Assembly (NCBI RefSeq): GCF_014217785.1
Contig: NZ_CP048814.1
Location: 186,001 to 250,000 of the forward strand
Reading direction: 5' to 3'
Length of the DNA stretch: 64,000 nt
Source of the DNA: Rhodococcus triatomae
GTDB taxonomy: Bacteria > Actinomycetota > Actinomycetes > Mycobacteriales > Mycobacteriaceae
The position numbers and the translations under genes are program-made. Position 1 is the first letter of the stretch. Each line of letters starts with the position of its first letter. The notes under the pieces are model-generated. The model was not told the origin of the DNA and made no database searches. It saw only the letters and a program-made list of their open reading frames with translations. Shown piece after piece: positions 18,605 to 29,074 of the stretch.

Positions 18605-19543
18605 GTGACCGAGCGCTCCCTCTCGTACGAGTACTGCCGCGAGGTCGCTGCCCGGCACGGCCGTAGCTACTACCTCGCGGCACGGCTGCTTCCCGCCGAA
18701 CGTCGCCGGGCGATCCACGCGCTGTACGCGTTCGCGCGCCGAGTCGACGACCTCGTCGACGAGCACCCGACCGCCACCGACACGACCCGTCTGCGGCTGC
18801 TCACCGAGGTCGAGTCGGCGCTGCGGGCCGGCTTCGGCGGTTCGGGGAACACCCCGGCCGCACCGTCGACGCTCGCCCCCGTCCTGCCCGCGTTCTTCGA
18901 TTCGGTGGAGCAGTTCGCCGTTCCCCACGGATACTTCACGGCATTCCTGGAGTCGATGCGGATGGATGTCCCCGGCGCGGACACGTTTCGTGCCTCGTAC
19001 GCCTCGCTCGAGGAGCTACGGGAGTACATGTACGGCTCCGCGGTCGTCATCGGGCTGCAGTTGCTGCCCGTCCTGGGCACCGTCTGCCCCGCCGAGGACG
19101 CCGCGCCGTACGCCGCGCATCTGGGTGAGGCATTCCAGCTGACGAACTTTCTCCGGGACGTCGGGGAAGATCTCGACCGGGGTCGGGTGTACCTCCCCGA
19201 GGATGCCCTGGAGGCGTTCGGTGTGGACGCGGACCTGCTCCGCCACTGCCGGCGCACCGGGTCCGTCGACCCGCGGGTCCGGAGGGCACTCGCCCACCTC
19301 GTCGCCGTCACCCGCGACACCTACCGGAGGGCTGCCCCCGGCATCGATCTGCTCGACGCCAGGGTGCGCCCGGGGATCCGTACGGCCAGGTCGCTCTACG
19401 GGCGGATACTCGACGAGATCGAGAACTCCGGATACCGGGTGGCGAGCGAGCGGGTCGTCGTCCCGGGTTGGCGCCGCGTCGCGGTCGTCACCCCCGAACT
19501 GTTCTCCTGGCTCAGAAGGCCATCGCCTGTGCTCGCCGGATGA
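18605..19543 (+). CDS. crtB: CrtB, phytoene synthase
   Basis: This is a 312-aa squalene/phytoene synthase-fold enzyme that joins two GGPP molecules head to head to make phytoene. The first Asp motif lies in YAFARRVDDLVDE and the second in TNFLRDVGEDLDRGRVYLP, both binding Mg-diphosphate. RSYYLAARLLP near the N-terminus is also family-typical. The GTG start is 6 bp after mptA, so it depends on the mptA transcript or read-through from crtI. Its 3' end overlaps the convergent Rv2175c-like gene by 32 bp. Confidence 0.93.
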   Translation: MTERSLSYEYCREVAARHGRSYYLAARLLPAERRRAIHALYAFARRVDDLVDEHPTATDTTRLRLLTEVESALRAGFGGSGNTPAAPSTLAPVLPAFFDSVEQFAVPHGYFTAFLESMRMDVPGADTFRASYASLEELREYMYGSAVVIGLQLLPVLGTVCPAEDAAPYAAHLGEAFQLTNFLRDVGEDLDRGRVYLPEDALEAFGVDADLLRHCRRTGSVDPRVRRALAHLVAVTRDTYRRAAPGIDLLDARVRPGIRTARSLYGRILDEIENSGYRVASERVVVPGWRRVAVVTPELFSWLRRPSPVLAG

Positions 19544-19880
19544 CCTCACGTGCGCCGTCGCCGTGCAGGACGTCGACCGGGCGGCCGGACAGGCTGTCGT
19601 CCTCACGGAACAGCCAACCGAGGATCTCCTCGTCCTCGAACCCACCGTCGTGCAGGACCGCGAGCAGACCGGGAATCCACCGCAGGGTCTGTCCTTCGCC
19701 GTCGAAGAACGCCTCGGGGACCCCGAGCACCCCGTCGCGTTTGACCGCGACGAGCTGGTGGTCGCGCAGCATCTGTTGCACACGGGTCACCACGACACCC
19801 AGGTTCTTGGCCACGTCCGCCAACTGGAAGAGGGAGACCGAGGGGTCCAGGACGTCGTCGGAATAGGGAATCGCACTCAC
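19512..19880 (-). CDS. Rv2175c-type winged-helix DNA-binding protein
   Basis: This is a 122-aa protein. The N-terminal half (SLFQLADVAKNLGVVVTRVQQMLRDHQLVAVKRD) is a helix-turn-helix domain. The C-terminal half has EEILGWLFREDDSLSGRPVDVL. Mycobacterial Rv2175c is a DNA-binding substrate of the kinase PknL, which is encoded divergently next door here too. Phosphorylation by PknL is therefore expected but not visible in the sequence. Its GTG is served by a leaderless-type -10. The stop lies inside the 3' end of crtB on the other strand. Confidence 0.85.
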   Translation of the reverse strand: MSAIPYSDDVLDPSVSLFQLADVAKNLGVVVTRVQQMLRDHQLVAVKRDGVLGVPEAFFDGEGQTLRWIPGLLAVLHDGGFEDEEILGWLFREDDSLSGRPVDVLHGDGAREVIRRAQAMAF

Positions 19881-19887
19881 CTGGGTA

Positions 19888-19893
19888 ACGTTA
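19888..19893 (-). promoter_or_regulatory. -10 TAACGT of a leaderless transcript (Rv2175c-like gene)
   Basis: TAACGT ends 7 nt before the GTG at 19880. A plus-strand TACCAT (19937-19942) is a candidate -10 for divergent pknL, giving it a leader of about 110 nt. Confidence 0.65.
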
Positions 19894-20058
19894 TCGGGTC
19901 GCCGTCACGGTGGCGATACCGGTCGGTCCCGCTGGCTACCATTGGGTGGTTCGGCCGGGAGTGGATCGGGCTGCGCTCCTACACGGGGTGCTCGACACGG
20001 GCGCTCCCGACGAGGCCGGCTCCGAGAACGACAACGACAACGACGCAGAGGACGGGAT

Positions 20059-22080
20059 GTGATCGGCGAACTGCTCGACCGCCGCTACCGGGTGGATGCT
20101 CCCATCGCTCGCGGAGGCATGTCGACCGTGTATCGGGGCATCGACACCCGGCTGGACCGGCCCGTGGCGATCAAGGTGATGGACGCGCAGTACGCGGCCG
20201 ATCCGGCGTTCGTCGCACGGTTCGAGTTCGAGGCCCGCTCGGTCGCCCGTCTCAAGCACCCCGCTCTGGTGGCGGTGTACGACCAGGGCCACGATCTCGA
20301 CCACGCGTTCCTGGTGATGGAGCTGGTGGAGGGTGGCACCCTGCGTGAGCTGCTGCGCGAGCGCGGCCCGATGCCCCCGCACGCGGTCAACGCGGTGGTT
20401 GCCCCGGTGCTCGACGCGCTCGCCGTGGCCCATCGAGCGGGGTTGGTGCACCGCGACGTCAAGCCGGAGAACATCCTCATCTCCGAGTCGGGCGAGGTGA
20501 AGATCGCCGACTTCGGCCTGGTGCGCGCCGCCGCGGCGGCGAGCACCACCTCGCACAGCGTCATCCTCGGCACGGCGGCGTACCTGTCGCCCGAACAGGT
20601 CACGACGGGGGTGGCCGAAGCACGCAGCGACGTGTACTCGGCGGGCATCCTGATGTTCGAGCTCCTCACCGGGCACACGCCCTTCCGCGGGGACACCTCC
20701 CTGTCCGTCGCCTACCAGCGCGTCAACCAGGACGTGCCGCGGCCCGGGTCCTTCATCGCCGGAGTACCGCTCGAGTTCGACGAACTCGTCGCCGAGGCGA
20801 CCCATCGGGAGCCGACGCACCGGTTCGACGACGCGGGCGCGATGGCGGCCGCGCTGCGGGCAACGGCGACTGCCCTCGACCTCCCGGACTACCGGGTGCC
20901 CGCCCCGAGACGGCCGGTCCCGCCCGCGGCCGTCCCCTCGATCGGCGGAGACGGCGCGACCACGAACCTCGCGGCGAGTACCCAGGTCGTCACGGCCCCG
21001 CCGCGGCCGCACGACGAACACCCCCAGCCCACTCCACACCACACCCGCGTGGTCACCGCACTCACTCCACGCCCACCCGAATGGGGTGGAGGTCCGCCCG
21101 AGCCGCCGTACGACGACCCACACGACGGCCCCGACGACGGGGACTCCGGTGGGCCGCCACGTGGCCGCTTCGGCTACACCGACTTCGAGGCGGAGCGCAG
21201 GAAGTCGCGACGGTCGATGGCCCTGTGGCTGCTCGTCGTCGTCACGTTGGCTCTCGCCGTGGGCCTCGGTGGATGGTGGATGGGATCCGGCCGGTTCACC
21301 GCGGTGCCGTCACTCGACGGGCTGGATCCGCCCGGCGCCGTGGCCGCGGTCGAAGCAGCCGGTCTCCAAGGCGAGATCCGCGGGGAGTACTCCGATTCCG
21401 CTGCCGTCGACACCGTGCTCGGCACCGATCCCCCGCCGGGAGCACGGATCTCGCGGGACGGGACCGTGGCGGTGCTGGTCTCGCTCGGACGACCGTCGGT
21501 CCCGACCCTCCCCTCGGGCGGGGACAGGTCCCAGGTGGAACAGGGACTCCGGGAACGAACACTCGAGCCCGCCGAAGGCGGAGAGGTGTTCAGTGCCAGG
21601 ATCCCGGTCGGCGGGGTCGCAGCCCTCGACCCGGCACCCGGCACCACGGTGCCCGTGGGCAGCCGGGTCGAACTCGTCTTCAGCAAGGGCGCGCCGCCGG
21701 TGGAGATCCCGGACGTCACGGGCCTGCCCGAGGACGAGGCGCGCGCCGCACTCGACGCGGTGGGCATCACCGTCACCCAGGTCCGCACCGAATTCGATCC
21801 CGAGGTGGCAGCGGGCCGGGCCAGTGCCACGGCGCCGGAGATCGGAAGCACCGTCGACGCCGGAACCGGCGTCACCCTGGTGGTCTCGGACGCCGTGCGG
21901 GTGCCGTCGATGCTCGGCCGTTCGGTGGGCTCCGCACGTGAGGAGCTCACCCGCCTCGGGCTCGACGTCCAGATACGTCAGGTCGCGGAGACGGATCGCT
22001 CACTCGTCGTGAGCCAGAGTCCCGGCGGCGGCGACTTGGTCCGCCCCGGCACCACGATCACGCTGGTCTCCGTCCCCTGA
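20059..22080 (+). CDS. pknL: PknL, transmembrane Ser/Thr protein kinase with PASTA repeats
   Basis: This is a 673-aa receptor kinase. The kinase domain (about 7-270) has the glycine loop IARGGMSTV, catalytic Lys39 (VAIKV), HRD Asp133 (HRDVKPEN) and DFG Asp151. A disordered Pro/His-rich linker follows, with one membrane helix at about 387-407. Outside are about four PASTA-like units to the C-terminus (for example IPDVTGLPEDEARAALDAVG), which bind peptidoglycan fragments. The GTG at 20059 is chosen because AGAGGA lies upstream and family similarity begins there. M. tuberculosis PknL, as I recall, is about 400 aa and lacks PASTA, so the sensor differs. It is divergent from its likely substrate gene. 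Confidence 0.92.
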   Translation: MIGELLDRRYRVDAPIARGGMSTVYRGIDTRLDRPVAIKVMDAQYAADPAFVARFEFEARSVARLKHPALVAVYDQGHDLDHAFLVMELVEGGTLRELLRERGPMPPHAVNAVVAPVLDALAVAHRAGLVHRDVKPENILISESGEVKIADFGLVRAAAAASTTSHSVILGTAAYLSPEQVTTGVAEARSDVYSAGILMFELLTGHTPFRGDTSLSVAYQRVNQDVPRPGSFIAGVPLEFDELVAEATHREPTHRFDDAGAMAAALRATATALDLPDYRVPAPRRPVPPAAVPSIGGDGATTNLAASTQVVTAPPRPHDEHPQPTPHHTRVVTALTPRPPEWGGGPPEPPYDDPHDGPDDGDSGGPPRGRFGYTDFEAERRKSRRSMALWLLVVVTLALAVGLGGWWMGSGRFTAVPSLDGLDPPGAVAAVEAAGLQGEIRGEYSDSAAVDTVLGTDPPPGARISRDGTVAVLVSLGRPSVPTLPSGGDRSQVEQGLRERTLEPAEGGEVFSARIPVGGVAALDPAPGTTVPVGSRVELVFSKGAPPVEIPDVTGLPEDEARAALDAVGITVTQVRTEFDPEVAAGRASATAPEIGSTVDAGTGVTLVVSDAVRVPSMLGRSVGSAREELTRLGLDVQIRQVAETDRSLVVSQSPGGGDLVRPGTTITLVSVP

Positions 22081-22114
22081 TCGCCGTCCCTTTGATCGTC
22101 GTCCCTTGATCGGC
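22078..22114 (+). repeat. 15-bp tandem repeat spanning the pknL stop codon
   Basis: TGATCG(C/T)CGTCCCTT occurs at 22078-22092 and 22093-22107, followed by a partial third copy. The first copy contains the pknL TGA stop. Confidence 0.75.
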
Positions 22115-22126
22115 ACGGACGCGTAC

Positions 22127-24084
<1,958 letters not shown>

Positions 24085-24090
24085 GTCCGC

Positions 24091-24096
24091 AAACTA
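24091..24096 (-). promoter_or_regulatory. -10 TAGTTT of a leaderless transcript (exoribonuclease gene)
   Basis: TAGTTT ends 6 nt before the GTG at 24084. Confidence 0.65.
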
Positions 24097-24159
24097 TGCC
24101 TCGAGCACCGGACCCACCGCGATCCGGCCCGCCCGACACGTCAGTGAGGAGAGCACTCG

Positions 24160-25560
24160 GTGAGAGCCGCTCCGGAGGATCGACCCGCCCTGCCAGACTC
24201 CGCCTTGTCGACGGCGGGCAGCGGTGGCAGCGAGTCCGTGGGCGCCGCCACGCCGGGAAACGAGACGCTCCGGCGCCGCATCCCGGCGATCGCCGGGATC
24301 GTGGCCCGGGTCGCCGTTCTCTCGGCCGTCGTCGTCGGCGTGCTGTACCACCTCGTCGGATTTCCGGGTCTGGGCGAACTCGGTACGAAGTACCGGATCG
24401 ATCTGGACGTATACCGGCTCGGCGGCGCCATGTTCCGCGAGGGTCCGACTCTCTACGGCTCGATGCCGCCGACGTCCGTCGGTATCTACCTGCCGTTCAC
24501 GTATCCCCCGCTGTCGGCCGTGCTGTTCAGTCCGCTCTCGTTCGTCTCCCTCCAGGTCGCCGGAATCGTGTTGACGATCCTGTCGATCGGCGCCCTCGCC
24601 GCGACGATCCGGCTGACCCTGCGTTCCCTCGGATTCGACACGCGGACGATCCTGCTGTGGGGCACCCTGGGAGTCCTGGCGGTCGCCTTCGCACTGGAAC
24701 CGGTGGATTCGACCCTGGACTACGGGCAGATCAACATCGTCCTCATGGCACTGGTCACGGTGGACGCACTGGCGAAGAAGCCGTGGCTGCCCCGCGGTGT
24801 GCTCATCGGGCTCGCGGCGGCGATCAAGCTGACACCCGCGGTCTTCGTCCTGTACTTCCTGGTGCGCAAGGACTTCCGTGCGGCGGTGATGACGGGTGTC
24901 GGATTCCTCGTCGGCACGGGCATCGGGTTCCTCGCGACCTGGAGCGATTCGGTGCAGTACTGGACGACGGTGCTGTTCGACTCGAGCCGGATCGGACGTC
25001 CCGCGTACCCGCCGAACCAGAGCCTCACCGGCATGCTCGCCCGGCTCGGCCTCGGGGACGACGCACGGACCGTCCTGTGGCTGGGTCTCGGTGCCGCCGC
25101 GACCGCGCTCGTGGTGTTCGCGATGTGGCGGGCCGTCCGGGCGGGTGAGAACGCACTGGCGCTGTCACTCAATGCCGTTCTCGGATTGCTGGTGTCGCCG
25201 GTCTCCTGGTCGCACCACTGGGTGTGGGCGGTGCCGCTGATCGTCGTCCTCGCCGTTCTCGCCTACCGCAGGCGCAGCGTGCTGTGGGGATCGGTGGCCG
25301 CAGTGGGTGCGGTGCTGCTGTGGATCGCCCCGCACTGGGCCCTCGGGCCCGGGCGGTGGAGCGGCCTCGACTGGCCGCTGTGGGACCAGTTCCTCGCGTC
25401 GTCGTACGTGTGGTGGGCCCTGGCGGCGGCTGCAGTGGCCGCGGTGACGATCACGCCGTCACCGTCGGAGCAGGAGGACTCCGGGACCGGTGCAGGTCAG
25501 GTCGCGGACACCGACGACGATCGCGGCAACCCTGCCGGACTGGCGGGAGCCGGGGTCTAG
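24160..25560 (+). CDS. GT87-family polyprenol-phosphate-mannose mannosyltransferase (Rv2181/MptC-like)
   Basis: This is a 466-aa polytopic membrane protein of the GT87/DUF2029 type. Helices run from about residue 47 to the C-terminus. The first outer loop has KYRIDLDVYRLGGAMFREG, with the acidic DLDVY motif of GT-C enzymes, and YLPFTYPPLSAVLFSPLS follows. LDYGQINIVLMALV is also typical. The mycobacterial gene at this locus adds alpha-1,2-mannose branches to lipomannan and LAM. The GTG at 24160 has TGAGGAGAG upstream at normal spacing. A homologue of Rv2180c, which precedes it in M. tuberculosis, is absent. Confidence 0.88.
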   Translation: MRAAPEDRPALPDSALSTAGSGGSESVGAATPGNETLRRRIPAIAGIVARVAVLSAVVVGVLYHLVGFPGLGELGTKYRIDLDVYRLGGAMFREGPTLYGSMPPTSVGIYLPFTYPPLSAVLFSPLSFVSLQVAGIVLTILSIGALAATIRLTLRSLGFDTRTILLWGTLGVLAVAFALEPVDSTLDYGQINIVLMALVTVDALAKKPWLPRGVLIGLAAAIKLTPAVFVLYFLVRKDFRAAVMTGVGFLVGTGIGFLATWSDSVQYWTTVLFDSSRIGRPAYPPNQSLTGMLARLGLGDDARTVLWLGLGAAATALVVFAMWRAVRAGENALALSLNAVLGLLVSPVSWSHHWVWAVPLIVVLAVLAYRRRSVLWGSVAAVGAVLLWIAPHWALGPGRWSGLDWPLWDQFLASSYVWWALAAAAVAAVTITPSPSEQEDSGTGAGQVADTDDDRGNPAGLAGAGV

Positions 25561-25582
25561 CCGCACCGCGGCCTGCCGCCGG

Positions 25583-26329
25583 TCAGCTAGCCTGGGTGTC
25601 GGGCAGGCGTGCCGCGTCCGCGGCGGGCACCTCCGGGGCGGCGGGCGCGGCCGCGACCACGTTCTGCTTGAGCGACGCGGCGTAGATGTCGACGTATTCC
25701 TGGCCGGACAGCTGCATCAGCTTGTACATGACCTCGTCCGTCACCGCGCGCTCCACGAAACGGTTGCCGCCCATGCCCTCGAACCGAGAGAAGTCGATCG
25801 GTTCACCGATGCGCACCTCCACCTTGGCCGGACGCCACATCTTCGATCCGATCGGATTCATCTTCTCGGTCCCGACCATCGCCACCGGGATCACCTTCGC
25901 CCCGGACTCGAGAGCGAGCCGGGCCATCCCGGTCTTGCCCTTGTAGAGGCGGCCGTCCGGGGACCGGGTGCCCTCCGGGTAGATGCCGAGCAGATTGCCC
26001 GCCGACAGCACCCGCAGCCCGGCATTGAGCGCGTCCTGGGCGGCGTCGGCACCGGTGCGGTCGATCGGCACCTGCCCGACCGCGGAGAAGAACCACTTCT
26101 GGAACGCGCCCTTGGCGCCGGATCCGGTGAAGTACTCGCTCTTGGCGAGGAACGTGATCGGCCGCGGGACCACCAGTGGGAGGAAGAACGAATCCAGGAC
26201 CGCCTTGTGATTACTGGCGAAGATGGCATTGCCGTCGGAGGGGACGTTCTCCAGCCCGGTCACGGTGGGACGGCCGGCGACTCGGAGCAGCGGCCCGAGC
26301 AACACGTACTTGAAGAGCCAGTACCACAT
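25583..26329 (-). CDS. PlsC-like 1-acyl-sn-glycerol-3-phosphate acyltransferase
   Basis: This is a 248-aa membrane-associated acyltransferase, probably making phosphatidic acid from lysophosphatidic acid. Block I is FASNHKAVLDSFFLPLV (here N-H-x4-D), then VGQVPIDRTG (block II) and GIYPEGTRSPDGRLYKGKTG (block III). These are the full set of PlsC motifs. The ATG at 26329 has GGAGGG 5 nt upstream, so earlier in-frame starts were dismissed. An Ala/Pro-rich tail ends the protein. It converges with the mannosyltransferase gene (22 bp between stops) and corresponds to Rv2182c by position. Confidence 0.9.
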   Translation of the reverse strand: MWYWLFKYVLLGPLLRVAGRPTVTGLENVPSDGNAIFASNHKAVLDSFFLPLVVPRPITFLAKSEYFTGSGAKGAFQKWFFSAVGQVPIDRTGADAAQDALNAGLRVLSAGNLLGIYPEGTRSPDGRLYKGKTGMARLALESGAKVIPVAMVGTEKMNPIGSKMWRPAKVEVRIGEPIDFSRFEGMGGNRFVERAVTDEVMYKLMQLSGQEYVDIYAASLKQNVVAAAPAAPEVPAADAARLPDTQAS

Positions 26330-26429
26330 GGCATCCCTCCGACTGGGAATCAGCTGAATCAGATCGAGTGTTGCGTCCGACTCTACTTCGGGGGCGTGGA
26401 CGAGGCCACACACGCTACCCGGGAAGCGC

Positions 26430-27407
26430 TCACGGTCCGCGAACCGCGGTGCGCGCCAACTCCGCTGCCCCGATCAGTCCGGCGGCCTCCCCGAGCTGGG
26501 TGCTGCGGATCCGGGCGAGCGGCCGGTGTCCCGCGCCCGTCGCGAGTTGGGCGTAGTGCTCGCGGGCAGCGTCGAGGAACAGCGGAGCAGAACCCGCCAC
26601 TCCCCCGGCCACCACGATCAGATCGGGATCGAACACGTCCCCGACGAGCGCGAGCCCGACACCGAGCCAGTGCGCGAAGTCCGCCATCACCGCTACCGCG
26701 AGAGGATCACCGTCCTGCGCCGCTCCGGCCACCCGCCGCCCGGTGAGCATCCCGGCGTCGACGGCCACTTCCCGGGCCAGCAGGGTGGAGAGTGCGGGGT
26801 CGGTCGCGAGGAGCTCGATCGCGGTGTCCACCAGCGCCGTTCCGCTGCAGTACCGCTCCCAGCATCCACGCTTCCCGCACGGACACGCACGTCCGTCGGG
26901 GACCACCTGAATGTGGCCGAGTTCGGGTGCGACACCGAAACTTCCGCGGTACAGGCGGCCCTCCTGCAGGAGGGCCCCGCCGATTCCGGTCCCGAGTGCG
27001 ACGACGACGACGTTGTGCCCGCCGGCCGCGGCACCGAAATGGTACTCCGCGAGCGCCGCGGCATTGGCGTCGTGTTCGAGCACCACCGGTACGCCGAGCC
27101 GGTCGGTGAGGTCACGCGCGACGGGGGCATCCGCCCACGGCAGGTGCGGCGCGAAGAGCACGGTGGTGCGGTCGACGTCGAGGAACCCCGCCACGGCGAG
27201 ACCGACCGCGGCAACCCGATGGCTGGACCCCAGTTCCCGGACGGCCCGCTCGATCGCGAGGACGAGTGCTTCCGCCGAATGCGGGGTGGGCGCCTGCGCG
27301 GTGTCGAGGACCTGCCCCACACCGTCGACGACCGCGGCGCGGATGTTGGTCCCGCCGACGTCGATCCCGACGGTGAGCGGCGGATCGGCGTCGCTGTCCA
27401 TGTGCAC
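26430..27407 (-). CDS. ROK-family sugar kinase, probable glucokinase
   Basis: This is a 325-aa ROK protein. The phosphate-binding motif is VGIDVGGTNIRAAVV, the catalytic Asp lies in LEHDANAAALAEY, and the zinc-binding motif is CPCGKRGCWERYCSG. GTGIGG and a C-terminal ADP-binding region are also present. No DNA-binding domain precedes it, so it is a kinase rather than a ROK repressor. Glucose or a similar hexose is the likely substrate, with ATP as donor. The GTG at 27407 has GAAGGG about 8 nt upstream; ATG at 27401 is an alternative. I do not recall a ROK gene at this point in M. tuberculosis. Confidence 0.85.
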   Translation of the reverse strand: MHMDSDADPPLTVGIDVGGTNIRAAVVDGVGQVLDTAQAPTPHSAEALVLAIERAVRELGSSHRVAAVGLAVAGFLDVDRTTVLFAPHLPWADAPVARDLTDRLGVPVVLEHDANAAALAEYHFGAAAGGHNVVVVALGTGIGGALLQEGRLYRGSFGVAPELGHIQVVPDGRACPCGKRGCWERYCSGTALVDTAIELLATDPALSTLLAREVAVDAGMLTGRRVAGAAQDGDPLAVAVMADFAHWLGVGLALVGDVFDPDLIVVAGGVAGSAPLFLDAAREHYAQLATGAGHRPLARIRSTQLGEAAGLIGAAELARTAVRGP

Positions 27408-27467
27408 GATTCTGCCCTTCCCGGCCCCGGGACGGTGCGGTACCCGCGCATCCCGAGCGCACGAGGG

Positions 27468-27863
27468 TCAGGTTCGGATGGTGACCGCGATCGGGACGAA
27501 CCCGCTCGGGCCGGGCGATTCGGTCGCGTCCGGGGAGTCGCCCGCGGGTGGACCGGCGTCCGGGCCACCGCCCTCCGGCGGCGTGCGGGTCCCGTGCTCG
27601 GCGAGGATCTCACGCAGCAACATCACGATGGTGAGTGCGTGTCCGGACAGCGCGGCGAGAAGCTCGTGCTGTTCGCCGCGGACGAGTGCGGCGAGAGCAC
27701 ACACCGGGCACCAGTGACATCCGGTGAACTCGGGGGCGTCCGCGCCGGGGATCCCGGGGATCTCGCCGGCGGCGAGGCGCTCCACCAGGGGCTCGATGCG
27801 GTCGAGCGTGGTCTCCGCGAGCGCCTGCAGTTCCGCGACGAGCCGGGCGTGATCGTCGTTCAT
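27468..27863 (-). CDS. Small Cys-motif protein coupled to an ArsA-like ATPase
   Basis: This is a 131-aa protein I cannot name. The N-terminal half is helical (HARLVAELQALAETTLDRIE), followed by the compact Cys cluster GCHWCPVCALAAL. That cluster could hold zinc or an Fe-S centre. The second half is low-complexity Pro/Gly/Asp with a hydrophobic end. Its ATG overlaps the stop of the ArsA-like gene (ATGA), so translation is coupled. In mycobacteria a small gene sits at the same place (Rv2183c). A role as a partner of the ATPase is inference from coupling alone. Confidence 0.75.
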   Translation of the reverse strand: MNDDHARLVAELQALAETTLDRIEPLVERLAAGEIPGIPGADAPEFTGCHWCPVCALAALVRGEQHELLAALSGHALTIVMLLREILAEHGTRTPPEGGGPDAGPPAGDSPDATESPGPSGFVPIAVTIRT

Positions 27864-29074
27864 CGAGGCCACACCCGAGGATCGGGCGTGAACCTGACGA
27901 CGAGATCGGTGCCGTCGAGTTCGGCTCCGGCCACCACGCACCGGCGCAGCACGGACGCCAACCGCACCCGGCGCCGCGCGCCTTCGGCCCCCACGACCAA
28001 GTCGTCCTCCACTCGCCCCAGCGTCAATGTTGCGGGATCGACCAGCGGCAGGTGCATGCGCATGGCATACACCGACTCCGACCCGGAACCCGATTCGTGG
28101 GTCACCCGAACCGGCGGGGAGTCGGCACCCAGCACCGAGACCGCGTCGACCTCCTCCGCGTACAGCAGCGATGCGATACGCGACAGATCGGACAACCCTA
28201 CCGGCTCGCACGCCATCCGGGGCACCGACAGCACCGCGGCGCCGCACGCCGCGTCCGCGAGGTCGGTGAAACGTCCGCCTCCACCCGTCCGCGCCTCGTC
28301 CGAATCCTCTTGTGCCGAAACGTTGTTCACGAGTACTGCGTCCACCCGGAGCGCGGAGAGCGCGGCGACGGCGAGAATACGCCTGGTCTGCGCGAGCACC
28401 ACGCCCTCCGGAGTGGTCACCACCCGCACCGACGTGTGCGCCCGGTCCGCGAGCAGGGACCGGATCTCCTCCATCGCTGCGGTGAGCCGCTCGAGCGCGG
28501 ATACGAGGAGGACCAGCCGCGGGTCGGATCCGGTCAGAGCGATCATCCTGCGATGCTGCGGCCACACCCTTTCCAGATAGTCGGCGACCATCGACGGGGC
28601 GGCGAGAGTGCGCAGCGCGTCGGCGGCGCCGGGGCAGTCGACCACGATCAGGTCGTACTCTCCCGAACGGGACAGTGCCGCGAGTCGATGCAGTGCCAGC
28701 ACCTCCTGGGCGCCGGGCAGCCCGACGATCTCCTCCGGCTCGAGTGCACCGAACTGCACCCCGTGATCGTGATCGCCGCTTGCCGGCACCAATGCCGACA
28801 TCCTGCGAAACCAGGTTTCGACGAGTCCGAGACTGTCGAGTTCGAGTGCGTCCCACCTCTCCTGCACCGGTTCCGGGTCGCCACCCGAGACCGGGACACC
28901 GAGAACGTCGGTGAGCGAGTGCGCCTGATCGAGCGAGACGAGCAGTACCCGGGCACCGGTGCGGGCCGCGTGCTGCGCGGTGGCCGCGGCGAGGGTGCTC
29001 TTCCCGACGCCTCCCTTGCCGACGAAGAACTGGACGCGCGCAGGCGAGGTAGGCGCGGCGACGTCGCTGCTCAG
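27860..29074 (-). CDS. ArsA/GET3-like ATPase (Rv2184c-like)
   Basis: This is a P-loop ATPase of about 404 aa in the ArsA/MinD class. Near the N-terminus lies the deviant Walker A FFVGKGGVGKSTLAAATAQ, followed by VLLVSLDQAHSLTDVLG (switch region) and YDLIVVDCPGAADALR (Walker B area). The C-terminus is a beta-rich domain. These enzymes handle tail-anchored proteins or metal oxyanions in other organisms; the substrate here is unknown. No ATG, GTG or TTG fits the N-terminus. The best start is a CTG (29072-29074) that overlaps the TGA of the preceding SRPBCC gene and follows GTGGAAGG, so the start call is tentative. Confidence 0.82.
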   Translation of the reverse strand: MSSDVAAPTSPARVQFFVGKGGVGKSTLAAATAQHAARTGARVLLVSLDQAHSLTDVLGVPVSGGDPEPVQERWDALELDSLGLVETWFRRMSALVPASGDHDHGVQFGALEPEEIVGLPGAQEVLALHRLAALSRSGEYDLIVVDCPGAADALRTLAAPSMVADYLERVWPQHRRMIALTGSDPRLVLLVSALERLTAAMEEIRSLLADRAHTSVRVVTTPEGVVLAQTRRILAVAALSALRVDAVLVNNVSAQEDSDEARTGGGGRFTDLADAACGAAVLSVPRMACEPVGLSDLSRIASLLYAEEVDAVSVLGADSPPVRVTHESGSGSESVYAMRMHLPLVDPATLTLGRVEDDLVVGAEGARRRVRLASVLRRCVVAGAELDGTDLVVRFTPDPRVWPR

